A stretch of DNA of 64,000 nt from Scleromitrula shiraiana (GCA_028455995.1 JABELC010000010.1:434001-498000); one strand, 5' to 3'. Counted from the first letter of the stretch, positions 10,014-22,722 are shown. Notes: generated from the sequence alone by a model not told the origin. Numbers and translations are program-made.

Positions 10014-12404
10014 TTTTATGTATAGGTAAAGTTTCGACGGAGAGAGAAAGAGATAAAAGTGTAAAGTAGAGAAGAAGGCAAAGGGGAGAAAAGAAAAAAG
10101 AAAACTTTATATGAAAATGAAGATATATATGCCAAGCCATCACGCGGGTAATCAATACAAGAGGGGTAAGAAATGAGTCATCCGGCATCACTTCCAATAC
10201 ATCAGATCCAATCGATCTCCCTCTTCTTCCTTCTTATTATCATCCTAAGGCTTCAGCTCGAAGACCTTTCTTTCGATGTGAAATTGAATTTTGGTGGTTG
10301 ACTACTAAGTCATCCTTTCTCTACTAGATCCTTCAAGTGGATTTGTTTGAAAAGTGATCACATTTTGGTATCTGATATACATGCGTATCTTGATTCTGAA
10401 CCTCTAGAATCTAAACACTTCCCATTATTAAGTTTCCAACTATTGAGACTGTGAAGATTATTGTCCGCTAGTTCTCTGGGTCGGTTTCCTGGAGTTAAAA
10501 CTCTCGCCAGAGTAGAACATTCTGAATATTGATGGAAGTTTGTAGATCCAAATTCATGAGACGATAGGAGCAAATAGATGTTTTTCAATCTTCAATTCTT
10601 GTGTCACAAGGTAATTTTGGTGATATCGACATCAAGATATCAATGTTCAGTCAGGGTCTTTTGTACCATCAAGATGACTACCTTGGTTTTCCTTGGCCGT
10701 GACAACCCATCATGAAATCTGGTTTGTTTGTCGTACAAGAAAAGAAGGAAGTGACATGTTAAGTCATCAGTAGCATAATTGAGGAAGGAATGAAGAAAAA
10801 ACATATGAAAAGGGGCTGAGATATATGTCACTACATGAAACTTTTCGGAATTGATAACTTTTATTGGGTGGGAGGGAAGGAAAATCGGAAATCTTGTGTT
10901 GTGATTTACATTGATATATATAATTTTGTTTGAAGATGCTACACTGCATGCATGAAGCAAGAGTTCTTGTCATGGGTGGTTGGGGGAAAAACTTATATTG
11001 ATATTGTTTGGGGGTGGAAGTCTATATAGATAGGGATTTAGACTTGAATATAGATTAATCTCATAATTGAAATGGAAATATCACTTGAAGAATCCCGTTC
11101 TAGACCAGTACATATAATAAATATACTTATACTCAGCCTAGTTAAGTGGTTGGTTATACAATACAGCCATTCATTGTATTGAGTAACTACTACTCAATTA
11201 CTTGCTTGTGTCTATAAAGTCATCATCAAAAATATCCGATCACCAGGTGGTGGATGACACAACATGTGAAAAGTGCAGGTACATAAGAAAACTCCAACAC
11301 TCCAACACCTCAACACTCCAGCATTCCAGCACTCCAGCATCTTCAAGATACGTATTAAGATGTATTTATATATGTTTTCCTTCTATTTTCATTAGCTTCA
11401 TTAGCTTCATTGTAATGAATTTCCCATTTGATCTTCACCTGTCCAACCAAATAAGAAACTATAGAAGAAGCCGAATAAGAACGAGGTGATCTACGTTTTT
11501 CTATTAACATAACTCGTATACTCCAATTGATTTTATACACCTGTTTATTTTTTTGGACCTAGATCTATTTTCATTCATTTTCTTAAATAGAAAAGAAGAG
11601 GAAAGAAAAAGAAGTCATCTTATAAAAGTAAATATGTTGATGTTTGAAATTTGAATAACATACATAATAATTCTTCCATATATATATATATATATATAGT
11701 ATTTATACTTCCGCATATACTGTATAGTATTTATATATATAATTTCCAAATTCATCGATTTTCAGTCATACTTATATTATAGTCTCAGTCTCAGTCTCAT
11801 GAGTCAATCTCAGTTTCAATCTCAATTATAATATACTTGTTACTACATAAATAATAGTTATTTAATTCACTTGTATTTATTAATAATTCTTTATTTATAA
11901 TAGATAAAATTCTTCTTTCTAAAGTGGAATTTATTTTTTTTTCTTCAAAAAAAAATTCAATAGAACTAGTTCCAAGAGAATAAAAAAAAAGGAATATCTC
12001 CCGCCACCTAGAATTTCAATTCTAGAACTACTACGAATACCAGTACGAATACCAATACGAATACCAATACCAATACAAATACCAATACCAGTACCCCCCC
12101 ATCTACATCCCCAGCAATTTATCTCAAACTCAAGGTTTTTTTTTAAAAAAATTGAAAAATAATTGAAAAGTAATATTTCTCAAAAGGGAAATAACAAACA
12201 AGCTCGAGCCAAGTTTTTTAATATCTCTCCAATCATTTGTTTACTTTGTTTGATTCAATTCAATTCAATTAATAAATTGTACTTTCTATTCAATTTCAAA
12301 ATCAAGTTCTTCTTTCTCTTCAAAAGGAAATTCGAACATTTAACTGCACAACATCTTCCTATTATTAAGATTTCCTTCAAGGGAAACAAAATTAAGAAGC
12401 AAAA
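10014..12404. other. Long AT-rich intergenic region (2.4 kb)
   Basis: No gene was recognised. The last 800 bp, the probable promoter and leader of the gene at 12405, is very AT-rich. It has a (TA)n tract near 11680-11697, homopolymer A/T runs near 11935-11995 and a tract of ATACGA/ATACCA hexamers at 12032-12094. Short open frames at 10358-10973 on the minus strand look random. Confidence 0.6.
12032..12094. repeat. Degenerate hexamer microsatellite (ATACCA/ATACGA)
   Basis: About ten degenerate six-base units of the form (A)ATAC(C/G)A lie about 310 bp upstream of the start codon at 12405. Confidence 0.75.
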
Positions 12405-13181
12405 ATGCCTATTAATGGCAAACCTAATGGACGATTCGAACTTCCTGTCCTCACACCCATAAACTTCAATCTTACAGATGGAACCGATATCCCGCCACCT
12501 CCAGAATCTCCCATTGAACCAACCCCAAAACCAGGGTCTATAAAAGAAGAAGAAGAAGAGATCTCGAAACCAAATACCCCCAATCCTCTACCAGTTCCCG
12601 AAATCGTCACAAATTCCATCACATTCTCCACACCTCCCGCATCAGCAACTAGTCAATCTGACAATCACCCGTCCAAAACCAATGGATTCTCAACCTCCTC
12701 CCCATCCCTATCAACCAATACCAATACCAAACTCTCCCCTCTCCGCGCACGACCTGCTTCAGACATCAATCATACCAACCACCACAGTCCCACGCGACCC
12801 AACAGCATCCGAAAATTCCTATCCCGAAGATCTCTCTACAATGGAAATGTAAGTAGCACGGCCGCGTCATCGCATGATGATTTAACCAAGATGGAGAGAC
12901 CGGATAGTCCGAGTAGTTTTTTGAGCACAAGACCGAGTATCATTAAGAAGAAAAGCGGAAGCTGGTTTAGGAGTTTGGGGAGCTCGAATAAGAGGGCTAG
13001 TGTGGTTTATGAGAATAAACAGATGGGCGAGGATGTGGTTCATGAGGCTCCTTCTTTGAGGGAGAGTCCGGTTGTTAAGGAGAATAGGATACCGGCTGGT
13101 CCACCGCCGCCGAAGTTACCGGAGTTGAAGAATAATGATCAGGGTAGTTTGGGTGGTGGTGATATGTTTAAAAATATTTAG
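12405..13181 (+). CDS. Conserved-looking fungal protein of unknown function
   Basis: This intronless frame of 258 residues was not recognised as a named family. It is largely disordered. A Pro/Thr/Ser-rich acidic N-terminal half includes an Asp/Glu run at about residues 48-53. Basic, aromatic-containing modules follow: SIRKFLSRRSLYNG (about 138-151) and IIKKKSGSWFRSLGSSNKRA (about 185-204). A proline motif, GPPPPKLPEL, and a terminal MFKNI end the protein. Short basic/aromatic modules in a disordered chain would suit a membrane- or scaffold-associated protein, but that is inference. Support for coding: an ATG after a leader, codon use shifting from C- to G-rich like its neighbours, and a clear stop. 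The gene stands alone between two long spacers. Confidence 0.72.
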   Translation: MPINGKPNGRFELPVLTPINFNLTDGTDIPPPPESPIEPTPKPGSIKEEEEEISKPNTPNPLPVPEIVTNSITFSTPPASATSQSDNHPSKTNGFSTSSPSLSTNTNTKLSPLRARPASDINHTNHHSPTRPNSIRKFLSRRSLYNGNVSSTAASSHDDLTKMERPDSPSSFLSTRPSIIKKKSGSWFRSLGSSNKRASVVYENKQMGEDVVHEAPSLRESPVVKENRIPAGPPPPKLPELKNNDQGSLGGGDMFKNI

Positions 13182-13779
13182 TGAGGTGTTGGCTAATGGA
13201 TGGATGGGTGAATGAGTGGATTGTGTGGTGGATGGATGGATGGACGGATGGATAGCTTGCGGAATACATGATATGGTGCTTTTGGGTATTGCTACAATAT
13301 GTGGGAAGGCAAAATACATGCAACAGATCAGATGCTGGATGTTATCTACTGGCGGTGTGTTGCATTGCGTTGCGTTGCGTTTCATCTCGTTGCGTTACGG
13401 ATCCAATATATCGATACGGTTTCACGAATTCCTCGTTCCACAAACACGAGGATGGATGAACTGGCTGGAAATACGGAGAGACAGGGTGAATGATAGTGAT
13501 AGGAGTGGATAGCGAATTTTCTTTAAAGGACATGGCACGGGATAAAAATGTTAATTATTTCCATTTTCATATGTTAGGGCAGGGCGCCAATTCTTTTATT
13601 TATGATATCTTGGGAAGGTGGTCACTTCATTGAATGGATTGGGAATCAAGAGATTGATTTCTCACTTACTTCTCGGATTCATCAATCAGTCTGTTATCTT
13701 TTCTATGCATCTGCAGTATTAATAGAAAAACGGCTTTTGTAATGATTGGCTTCTATAGGGGGGCCATGGTTTAGTTTTT

Positions 13780-13782
<3 letters not shown>

Positions 13783-13812
<30 letters not shown>

Positions 13813-13825
13813 CTTCTTCTTCTTC
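13783..13825. repeat. (CTT)n microsatellite, about 14 copies
   Basis: This is an uninterrupted trinucleotide tract in non-coding DNA. It is a strand-asymmetric pyrimidine run of 43 bp. Confidence 0.9.
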
Positions 13826-14309
13826 ATATACTTTCAACGGGGAAACTGGAAAATGGTTTCCCGTTTATTTATCTTAATTACTCTACCTTCGATATCTTTC
13901 TTCTGTGTCTATGTCTATGATGAATTTTTCTGTCTCTTCTTCTTAACAAAATATGGTGGTACAGTAGATATAAAATTGGACTGAGGAGGACCTTTCGTTT
14001 TGACTTGTTACTTACACAATGTGTTTTTCTGTGCTTGCCCAGGTGTATGTATATCTTGACTATCATATTGAACCTACTCGATCGATCTTTTCCTTGAGTA
14101 AAACTTCCCACTAGGTATTAATACCATCCCATACCATCCCATACCATCCCATCCATATCTACAACTTCATTAAAGAGTCTATCATCAAAATCTACAACCA
14201 CTACTACGATTAAACCTCACCTCACCTGACCTCATCTCTACACTCCCAAAATCACAAACCCCCATTGCATCAAAACCATCCAACAAAATCCGTCCAAACC
14301 CTCCCATGT

Positions 14310-14329
14310 AAAAAAAAAAAAAAAAAAAA
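14310..14329. repeat. A20 homopolymer
   Basis: Twenty consecutive A residues in a spacer. It could be a retroposed poly(A) relic or simple slippage. No retroposed gene was recognised next to it. Confidence 0.85.
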
Positions 14330-14706
14330 CCTCATAAACATGGGACGACAAGAGATAATATAATGCCAAGCCCAGCTCCCGAGGTCGCTCAAGCCCGATT
14401 CGGCTGTGCGGTGCATGGAGCTTAACTATAAATTCTCTACTCGTCCTGTTAAGCCACATATGTAGGTAGGTAGGTAGCATGGGCACGCTTCGGGTTATCT
14501 ATCATATCTGCAGCTCGGTGATTGAATGAAAGCTCGGCAATTGATTGATAAACGTCATTTTTATTTTGTTTTGTTTTGTTTCGTTTGAAGCTTCAAAATA
14601 CAACGATTGATCTTCTTCAATGATTGATTGATTGATTAATTGTTTTATCTATCACCCAATTAATTGATTTATTCATTATTGACTTAATTGGAAATATACT
14701 ACGAAA

Positions 14707-16076
14707 ATGTCACTGCCATTACAAATAAACAGTACTCGGATCCTCGGAAATGCAAGTAGAGGGGTTGCGAATAGAACCGGAACAGGAATTGGAGTTGCAG
14801 CTACAGCGGGAAAAAACATAACGCCGGCCTCGAGGAGGTGGAAATCGGGTCCGTATGGGTATACGCAGGCTAAGGCATTGGCGTACTCGAAGTATGGGGA
14901 GCCGGGGGATGTTTTGTTGTGAGTTTTTTCTTCTTTTTTTCTTTTCCCCCAGTCTTGAGATTGGGTTTGCTCGGTATCTAGATGGAGGTGAAGATGAAGA
15001 TAAAATCAAAATTGAATAAACTCTCTGCTAACAAAACCCCAAGTCTCCACAACCACTCCATATCCCCCTCTCTCCCCCCGCAATCCATCCTCCTCCGCAC
15101 CCTCGCCACCCCCATCAACCCAGCCGATATAAACCAAATCCAAGGCGTGTACCCCTCCCGTCCCCCCTTCACCAGCACCCTCGGAACACCCGCCCCCTCC
15201 GCCATCGCCGGCAACGAAGGCTGTTTCGAAGTCGTATCTGCCGGCTCCAAAGTCAGCTCCGTATCCAAAGGCGACTGGGTGATCATGCGACACAGTTGTT
15301 TTGGAACCTGGCGGACTCATGCGCTGGCGGAGGAAAAAGACGTTATCCGTGTTGAAAAAGAGGGGTTGACGCCTATACAGGTCGGAACTGTGGGAGTGAA
15401 TCCCGTGACGGCGTGGAGGATGCTGGTTGATTTTGGGGATCTGAAGAGAGAGGACGGCGATTGGTTTATACAGAATGGGGGGAATAGCGGGGTGGGGAGG
15501 GCAGCGATCCAGTTGGGGAGGGAGTGGGGGTTGAGGAGTATTAGTGTTATTCGGGAGCGGGAGAATGAGGAGGAGACGCGGAAGATGAGGGAGGAATTGT
15601 TGGGGTTGGGGGCTACCAAGGTGGTTACTGAGGGGGAGTTAATGGGTCTGGGGTTCAGAGAACAGGTTAAAGAGTGGACGAATGGCGGCCGGGAAAAAAT
15701 AAAATTGGGCCTTAATTGCGTGGGGGGCAAGGCCGCAACGGCGTTGGTGAAATGTGTGAGTAATGGGGCGCATGTGGTTACGTATGGGGCGATGGCGAAG
15801 AAGCCGTTGGAGATGAGCGCGGCGAGTTTGATATTTAAGGATATTAGGTTTAGTGGGTTTTGGGTTAGTAGGTGGAGTGATGAGAATGGGAGTGAGAAGG
15901 AGGAGACGGTGAGGAGGATTTTGGATTTGATTAGGGGGGGAAGGTTGAGGGATACCCCGGCTAGAGAGGTGGCGTGGGAGTGGGGGACGAAGGAGGAGAC
16001 GCTGAAGGAGGCGGTGGAGGGAGGGTTGAGGGGGTTTAGTGGGGGAAAGGGGGTGTTGGTTATGGGGGATACGTGA
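14707..16076 (+). CDS. ETR1: Mitochondrial trans-2-enoyl-CoA/ACP reductase
   Basis: Etr1/MECR performs the final NADPH-dependent step of mitochondrial fatty acid synthesis, which feeds lipoic acid production and respiration. Exons 14707-14918 and 15044-16076 give 414 residues. The intron acceptor at 15043 is chosen because a TGCTAAC branch site lies just before it and the frame then joins exactly. The first 50 residues are basic and Ser/Thr-rich, as a mitochondrial presequence. Next come YTQAKALAYSKYGEPGDVL and INPADINQIQGVYPSRP with the catalytic tyrosine region. GNEGCFEVVSAGSKVSS, the nucleotide-binding QNGGNSGVGRAAIQLG (usually NGANSAVG) and LGLNCVGGKAA complete the MDR fold. The last 250 nt are extremely G-rich on the coding strand. 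The gene is convergent with GatA, another mitochondrial gene. Confidence 0.94.
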
Positions 16077-16661
16077 GTGAGGTGAGGGGAGGGGAGGTGA
16101 TGTGTGTGTGTGTGATGCCATCTCATTTTATTGCATCGCGCTGGGATTCTTAGTCTCGGTGCCATTGGTTGGTAACTCCGTTGTATCAATGAGTAAAAGT
16201 CTCAAATGGCCCCAGAAATCAAGGGAAAAAGCTATTTACGGATAGCTGTGACGATTATACCTAGACCTTGTAGTTATATATATATATATAGCAAAAAGCA
16301 ACGAAACATTCCAAACTGCTGTCAAATCCAGGCAATTATCTTATCGATCATTTAAGTAATTCCCGTAACATCTAAGCTAAATACCCAATAACCCAGCTTG
16401 AGGCTTCTTCGAAAGTAGATCGATTGTAATATATTTAGTATGTATGTGGATATTTATACAGAGATAAAGATCTTTGTAGCTATTTAAAAGTATGATATCT
16501 ATACTGTACACTTACTAAGAAGAATTAGATGGTTTAGACCTAGCATCTATCTATTTATCTATCTATACATCAATTCTATACCTGAAATAGAGGGGAATAT
16601 CTCTACGCTTGTAATCGATTTCTCGAACAAGAACATAAACCAGGAAAACCAGTCATCTAAT
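16077..16661. other. Convergent spacer, ETR1 / GatA
   Basis: Only 3' UTR-like AT-rich sequence with a short (TA)n tract near 16275-16290 is visible. Confidence 0.7.
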
Positions 16662-18617
16662 TTAATCCACCACTGGAGCATCAGCAACTCCAGCATCCTC
16701 CTCCGTCTTTGCCTCCGTCTCCATCTTCGGCCAACTATCAAACTCCTCCAACAAAACCTTCTTCGTATATTCCCTCTGCCGTTTCAAAATCGCCACATCC
16801 GAAACCCCCTTTGCCCTCAACATGTCCAACTCCCTATCCATCCACTCATGAAGCGTAACTTCCCATTTAGACGCCTGCTGATTAATGAGCGCCTCGATCA
16901 TCGACGCCATTTCCAAAACCCGATAATCGTCGTAATATTGGCCCATTATTTGGATTCCGACGGATTCGACATCGGAAATGGAGCGGAAGAGTCGCGGCAC
17001 GCGGAAGGGTATGCTGACGGCTGGGATGCCGGCGAGACTGGCGGGGACGGTGAATATGTCGTTTGTGTAGATGTCGACTGGTTGGCTGGTTCTTTTTATC
17101 TCGTCGATTTTCGGGGGGAGGTTAGGCGCGGTTGGGGATAGGATGATATCAACTTGTGAAGGACCTAGTTTGTTCTCGAGTTTTATATCTTCGTCCATAT
17201 CACTAAGATCGAATTGTTCCTCTGGTCGGATAAAATTAGGTAGAGCAAATACTCGATCGAAGTCTTTTTGGACTAATCGTCGGACTTTTTGGGCTTTGAT
17301 AAAGTAATTGTCGATTGCTTCTGAACTTAAAGAGTATGAGCCCAAAAGGATACGTCTTTTTACTTCTCCACCGAAAGCCCGACCTCTAGTTTTAGAATAG
17401 AGAACGTCTCCAGCTCCATCATTATGATTATCTCGATATCCATAACGAACCCCATCATATTTTGAGAGATTTGATGATGCTTCTGCTGCTGCGAGTACAT
17501 AATATGATGAAAGGGCATGTTTCGTATTTGGAAGTGATACCGGCACAATCGTACACCCGAAATTTTGCAGAAGTTTCAAGACACGTTGCCAGGCCCAGTG
17601 AACTGATTTGTCCAATTCAGAGATATTGTATTCAATAGGTACACCTATCCTCAATTCTTTCAAAGCGCGAAACTCATGGTTGGGGTATCTCTTTGTATCA
17701 AATATAAACTTCTTTTTATTCTTGAGAACACGTTCTCGACTTCTTGGTGGAAGACATGTGGGATCTTGAGGATCATATTCGGTAATCCTGGGGAGAAAGT
17801 CGAAAATCTGTGTAGCACTGCGTGCGATTATGCCTACGGTATCCAATGAATTTGCATAGGGTATCACGCCAAAGCGAGATATCAAACCATACGAAGGTTT
17901 GAACCCAGCAATTCCATTGAAAGCAGCAGGTAGTCGAACAGATCCACCAGTATCCGTTCCTAAAGCGACTTGCGCTTCATTTGTAGCCACGGCTACAGCA
18001 CTTCCTCCTGAACTTCCCCCAACAGATCTTTTATGTATCCTAACCGATCGAACGGCTCCTTCTTCGTCTGTCGTCACAGCTTTTGTATTCCCATCAACTA
18101 TTCCCCAATAACTGCTGGTAGGTACAGGTGGATTCGTATTACGCACAGCACCAAAACAAGAATTAAGTGAGTGCGATCCCATTCCAAATTCATCCATATT
18201 CGTCTTTCCCATCAGTTGACCATTTCGTAGCCGGATTTTCTTTGCGACGAAAGATTCCAAGGGACTTTTGTATTGCTTGAGAGTCCGAGAAGCACATGTT
18301 GTAAGTTCTGAAACGGTAGCAATATTATCCTTAATAGCAACTTTTCTTAAGGATTTGGGTAGGTATTTTTTCACTTGTTCTTTAGTATAGTTAGCATATA
18401 GTAGTAATGTAAGAATTGGTTATCAATTACCTGCTTCGGTTGGCATATCAACGTTGTTAACCCCGCGAGGTAGCTGTATTGGTTGCCCATCTTTTGACTT
18501 TGATATGAATTCATTGGTTCCTACATGATTCCAAACTTGCTCCCCTCGATCTTTTAAGATTTGAAACCATGAACGAGGAATGGTTCTTTTGCGCCAACTG
18601 GTAGAATTAACCATCAC
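16662..18617 (-). CDS. HER2: Mitochondrial Glu-tRNA(Gln) amidotransferase subunit A
   Basis: GatA is the amidase subunit of the complex that converts Glu-tRNA(Gln) to Gln-tRNA(Gln) in mitochondria. Exons 18617-18431 and 18379-16662 give 634 residues. The Ser-cisSer-Lys triad of the amidase-signature family is visible: Lys79 in VAIKDN, cis-Ser185 in SVGGSSGGSAVAVAT and Ser209 in DTGGSVRLPAAFNG. MGKTNMDEFGMGS and FKPSYGLISRFGVIPYANSLD are classic GatA segments. The 62-residue first exon (MMVNSTSWRKRTIPRSWFQ...) puts Lys79 at a normal distance from the N-terminus, but its sequence does not look like the usual GatA start. The C-terminal tail is longer than bacterial GatA and ends in an acidic Glu/Ala-rich segment. 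The gene is divergent from the phosphatase gene across 382 bp. It seems intact. Confidence 0.9.
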
Positions 18618-18999
18618 ATCTAGAAAGCATTAGTTCGTTCATATAATGATGGATTGGCAGTGGAAAGTTATTTTTGATAAAATTACAGTATTACAAAACG
18701 TTTTTCCGATCCGAAGTCTACCTGGATGGGCTGGGCGCTAAGATAAGCTCAAAGCTCAGAGCTCCCCGCCACATAATTTGATCATCTCGACATTAACACT
18801 GATGCTGGAGTCATAACATTACGTTGACTTGGTGATATACCTTCACTTTCTTTTATGTTATTTCAAACCATTTTATATACGTAACACTCACAATTAGATC
18901 TCCTCTAAGTTACTAAACATTCCATTTATCTGTTCATCTTTAGATTCTTCTATCCAACAAGTCTTACTCTTTGATGATTGCATAGCACAGCTAGGCACG
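18618..18999. promoter_or_regulatory. Divergent promoter region, GatA / metallophosphatase
   Basis: This 382-bp spacer lies between two start codons on opposite strands and must supply both promoters and leaders. No specific site was assigned. Confidence 0.5.
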
Positions 19000-20954
19000 A
19001 TGAAAACACTCCTATTAACATGGACTGGTTTCCTTTTTCTACTTGCAGAAGGTTCTCAACCATCCGCACCGGAACCTATAGTTGCGCCGATGAGACCATT
19101 ATCATGGGGTCAACTTAACTTTCTACAAACTACAGATACTCATGGATGGCATGCTGGTCATCTCCAAGAGTAAGTACTAACTAACATATCAACCGACAAA
19201 CAATTGACCAACGAATTAGAGCACAATACTCCGGAGATTGGGGTGACTATATATCCTTTGCAGAGCAGATGAGAAAACAAGCCGATGATAAAGGAGTTGA
19301 TCTACTACTCGTTGATACTGGAGATCGAATAGAAGGAAATGGGTTATACGATGCATCCAATCCAAAAGGACGTTATACGTATGATATATTCAGAGAACAA
19401 GATATTGATATTATATGTACTGGGAATCATGAACTATATCAGGCGGATTCGGCTGCACGAGAATATGAGAAAACCGTACCAAATTTCAAGGGCAACTATA
19501 TCGCATCCAATCTGGATTATATAAATCCGAAAACGGGGGAACAAATACCTATGGCGAAACGATATCGAAAGTTTACGACTAAGAATCAAGGGCTCAAAGT
19601 GTTGGCATTTGGTTTTCTGTTCGATTTCAAAGGCAATGCCAATAATACTGTTGTTCAAGAAGTTGAGGATACTATAAAGGAAGAATGGTTTCAACAAGCA
19701 ATTCGGGAAGATGTGGATATCTTCGTGGTTATTGGACATGTTACTCTCAAGGGCCCCGAATACAACGCTGTTTATAAAGCAATAAGGGAACAAAATTGGG
19801 ACACACCAATACAATTCTTCGGGGGACATAGTCATATTCGAGATTTCGCCAAATATGATTCCAAAGCATATGGATTACAAAGTGGTCGATATATGGAGAC
19901 AGTAGGGTGGATGTCAATCGACGGCATTAAGAAGAATGACGATAAAAAGAAGCTCAGTAAAGAAACTGAGATTGAATCTCGCTCAAGTATGTCTTTTTCA
20001 AGAAGATATATTGACAATAACCTCTTTGGCTACCACTTCCACTCCGGTCTAAACGAATCAACATTTCCAACCGAGCATGGAAAAAACGTTTCAGCATTTA
20101 TACATGAAGCTCGAAAATCCCTAAACCTCGATCATAGCTACGGATGCGCACCCCAAGATCTCTGGCTAAATAGAGCTAAATATCCTGGCTCAGATAGTCT
20201 GTTCTCCTGGCTTACCGATGAAGTATTGCCAGATATGGTGGTTACCCCTGAACGTAAAGATATACCGAGAATAGCAATCACCAACACAGGAGCCATGCGA
20301 TTCGATATTTTCAAAGGTCCCTTTACTATCGATACTACATTTATCATATCACCCTTCATCAGTAAATTCCTCTATATCAAAGACGTTCCACTCGCTGCAG
20401 CCGAAAAAGTTCTTGTTCTTCTTAATAACGGTGGTCCTGTATTTTCATCCTCGGAGGATTTAGACGTTTCTCAACTTTTATCACCAGAACATATCTCTAT
20501 CTCTAAAGATATCATCGCTCCTACCCTTCCTCTACCATTCCCAGACCAAAATATGGATATTAAAGGTCAACATCCCCTAATCTCCTCATCTAACCCAGAT
20601 AAATCCCATCTCATCCCCGGTTACACAACGACAGACGATGCCGGCGACGACGGAGACGATACAATCCATTCACCCATCTCATTCCATCGCGTCCCTAACT
20701 GTATCGAATCCCGCATTGGGTTTCCCTCTTCCTCCTCTTCCTCTTCCTCTTCCTCTTCCTCTTCCTCTTCTTCAGCGTCAAATCCAGAAACAGTAGATCT
20801 CATATTCGTAGATTTCGTCAAACCGTGGATTTTAGTGGCGTTAAAGTTTCAGGGGGAGAGGTTTGGAGAGGATGATGTAGAGGTTTATAGGGAGGAGACG
20901 TTGACGGAGTTGATGGCGACGTGGATTATGAAGAATTGGGGGAGGGATTGTTAG
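19000..20954 (+). CDS. Secreted/vacuolar metallophosphatase of the 5'-nucleotidase family
   Basis: Exons 19000-19169 and 19220-20954 give 634 residues. The N-terminus MKTLLLTWTGFLFLLAEG is a signal peptide, so the enzyme enters the secretory pathway. The calcineurin-like metal site is complete: QTTDTHGWHAGH, LLVDTGDRIEGN, CTGNHELY, FVVIGHVTLKG and GGHSHIRD. The 5'-nucleotidase-like C-terminal domain follows with IAITNTGAMRFDIFKGPFT. It resembles fungal proteins of the yeast YHR202W type. The substrate is not known and is probably a nucleotide or other phosphomonoester. About residues 490-580 form an acidic linker with a 17-residue Ser run encoded by a TCT/TCC tract. The start is set by the signal peptide; exon 1 supplies the first Asp and His metal ligands. 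Confidence 0.9.
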
Positions 20955-21203
20955 ATATTTATTGTATTGAGAGTTGAGATGAGGAGACTGTTGGATTGGC
21001 TGTAGACTCGGGACTGGATTGGATTGAATTGGATCATAGATTGTAATTATTTAATGCGGGAAAGCGGGGAAGCGATGAATGCATGGGATGGTATACTGGT
21101 AGACTGCTATGGGTTCGCGTTTGGGTTTGGTTGGGCTGGGGTTTGTTATTACCATGGCAGGCGTTTAACTGGTGAGGACGTTATCTGGCCGGCTGGCTGG
21201 CTA

Positions 21204-21232
21204 GCTTGCTTGCTTGCTTGCTTGCTTGCTTG
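21204..21232. repeat. (GCTT)n microsatellite
   Basis: Seven perfect four-base units downstream of the metallophosphatase gene. Confidence 0.85.
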
Positions 21233-22672
21233 TTAGTACAATAGATTAGACTTTTTGTATTCGTCGTATAGTATATAATGATAATGGGATGTGATAGGAT
21301 AGAACATCACACACATATCAAACATCCATTTTATTTCTAGTATATTTGCTTAGATTTTGATTCATTTTGACTTAACTTGTTTTGCTCTATTCTACTCTGT
21401 ACGTTATAAGTAAAGATACACATTTCTCCCTCCCTCACCCACTCCTATCTATCCCTTCACATCGAGTTCTCCCCCTTGCTTTACATTATAAGTCATATGA
21501 AGTCATATGTATATTATAAAATTTCGATGGAATCACAAGAATAAAGTAATCGATCTTGAAGCTTCCAAGTCTAAACTTATCAGGGAGAACACTGATAGAC
21601 CTTTTATTGCTATCTGCAATCTAGAAGATCAAGAGGATAGTGCCCTTCTCACGCCCATCGAGTCGACAGTCTCAGTTCTCATCTTGATCTTTATCTTCAT
21701 ATTCTCTACGTGGTGAATATGCTTTATTTATTAGTTCACCAATGTTCTCAGCCTCATCCTCATCCTCATCAAATTTTTCCCAATTGTTATATCTTCTAAG
21801 TCAAGCCCTAGATCATGACCAGTATGTTTGTCACACTAGACTTTTGATCATTTCCTCTCTTACTCATCTCTTAGATATCGCTACTTCTAATAGCTAAATA
21901 ACAAACAAACATCCCATCCAACAAAAACATAGATATCTTCTCCCCCTTAGTTTATGCATGTTTTCATCCAAGAACTTGAGTCTCCTCTCATATACATCAT
22001 AAAAAGCCCATCAGAACTCCAAACATCTCTCCAAGTTCTGAACAATCCTTTATTGATCTAATCCCCTCAATTCAAATCCAAATTCAAATTCAATTCAAAC
22101 CCATCCCCATCCCCATCATCCTAAAACATCAATCTCCATCTCCATCTCCATCTCAAACAAGAATCCCATCCACCTCATCTTCCCAAATCCCAAATCCCAA
22201 ATTACTCTACATCCCTGCGGTTATCGTAGATTCTAGCCCATACATCTTCTCTATAACAATGACCATTACTGAGTAGTCGTGTTGGATTTAAGCTGGGACA
22301 ATAAACTCGCTTACATACACCACAGTACATCTGATGATGCAAATAATTTTATCGTTCCGAGTATTCGAAATAGATTTGGATATCGCAATAAGATAGTGCT
22401 CTAACAAGGAAGGAAGGAAGGAATCAGAGACCTCGGCGAGGAGGTTGTTAATCAACTAAAACCCAATCCAGCATCTATATCCATATCCATATCCATCATC
22501 TCCAAAAATGTCATAAAACCCCTCAATATTACCCCCTACCCAAAACCAAAACCAATACCAAAACCCATAACGATTCTTCGATTTGTCATTTAATCTCAGT
22601 TGCGGTATGAATAGTTGTAAGATTAACAACAGCACCGGCACTTGGAAATAAATATCTCCTCTCTTCTGCTTA

Positions 22673-22722
22673 CGTATAGTATCGTATAGTATCGTATAGT
22701 ATCGTATAGTATCGTATAGTAT
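22673..22722. repeat. 10-bp tandem repeat, 5 perfect copies
   Basis: The unit CGTATAGTAT is repeated five times with no mismatch, followed by a partial unit. It lies in non-coding DNA. Confidence 0.9.

Larger units (their letters stand above)
13182..14706. other. Intergenic region before ETR1
   Basis: No gene was seen. The spacer has GGATGGAT runs near 13195-13250, a (CTT)n tract at 13783-13825, ATACCATCCC repeats near 14120-14150, a 20-nt A run at 14310-14329 and GATTGATT runs near 14620-14640 in the ETR1 leader. A CCCGAGGTC motif lies at 14378-14386. Confidence 0.65.

Noticed and set aside
10358..10973. Three short minus-strand frames in the 10-12.4 kb spacer
   Set aside because: There are no motifs, the codon use differs from neighbouring genes, and there are no linked splice-compatible exons.
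14310..14329. A20 run as evidence of a retroposed gene
   Set aside because: No target-site duplication or processed coding sequence was found beside it.
14345..14460. GC-richer block suspected as a tRNA or small RNA
   Set aside because: No cloverleaf, T-loop consensus or internal promoter boxes could be traced by eye.
15317..16189. 290-codon minus-strand frame opposite ETR1
   Set aside because: Strong G-bias of the ETR1 3' end removes stops on the complementary strand. ETR1 motifs are unambiguous.
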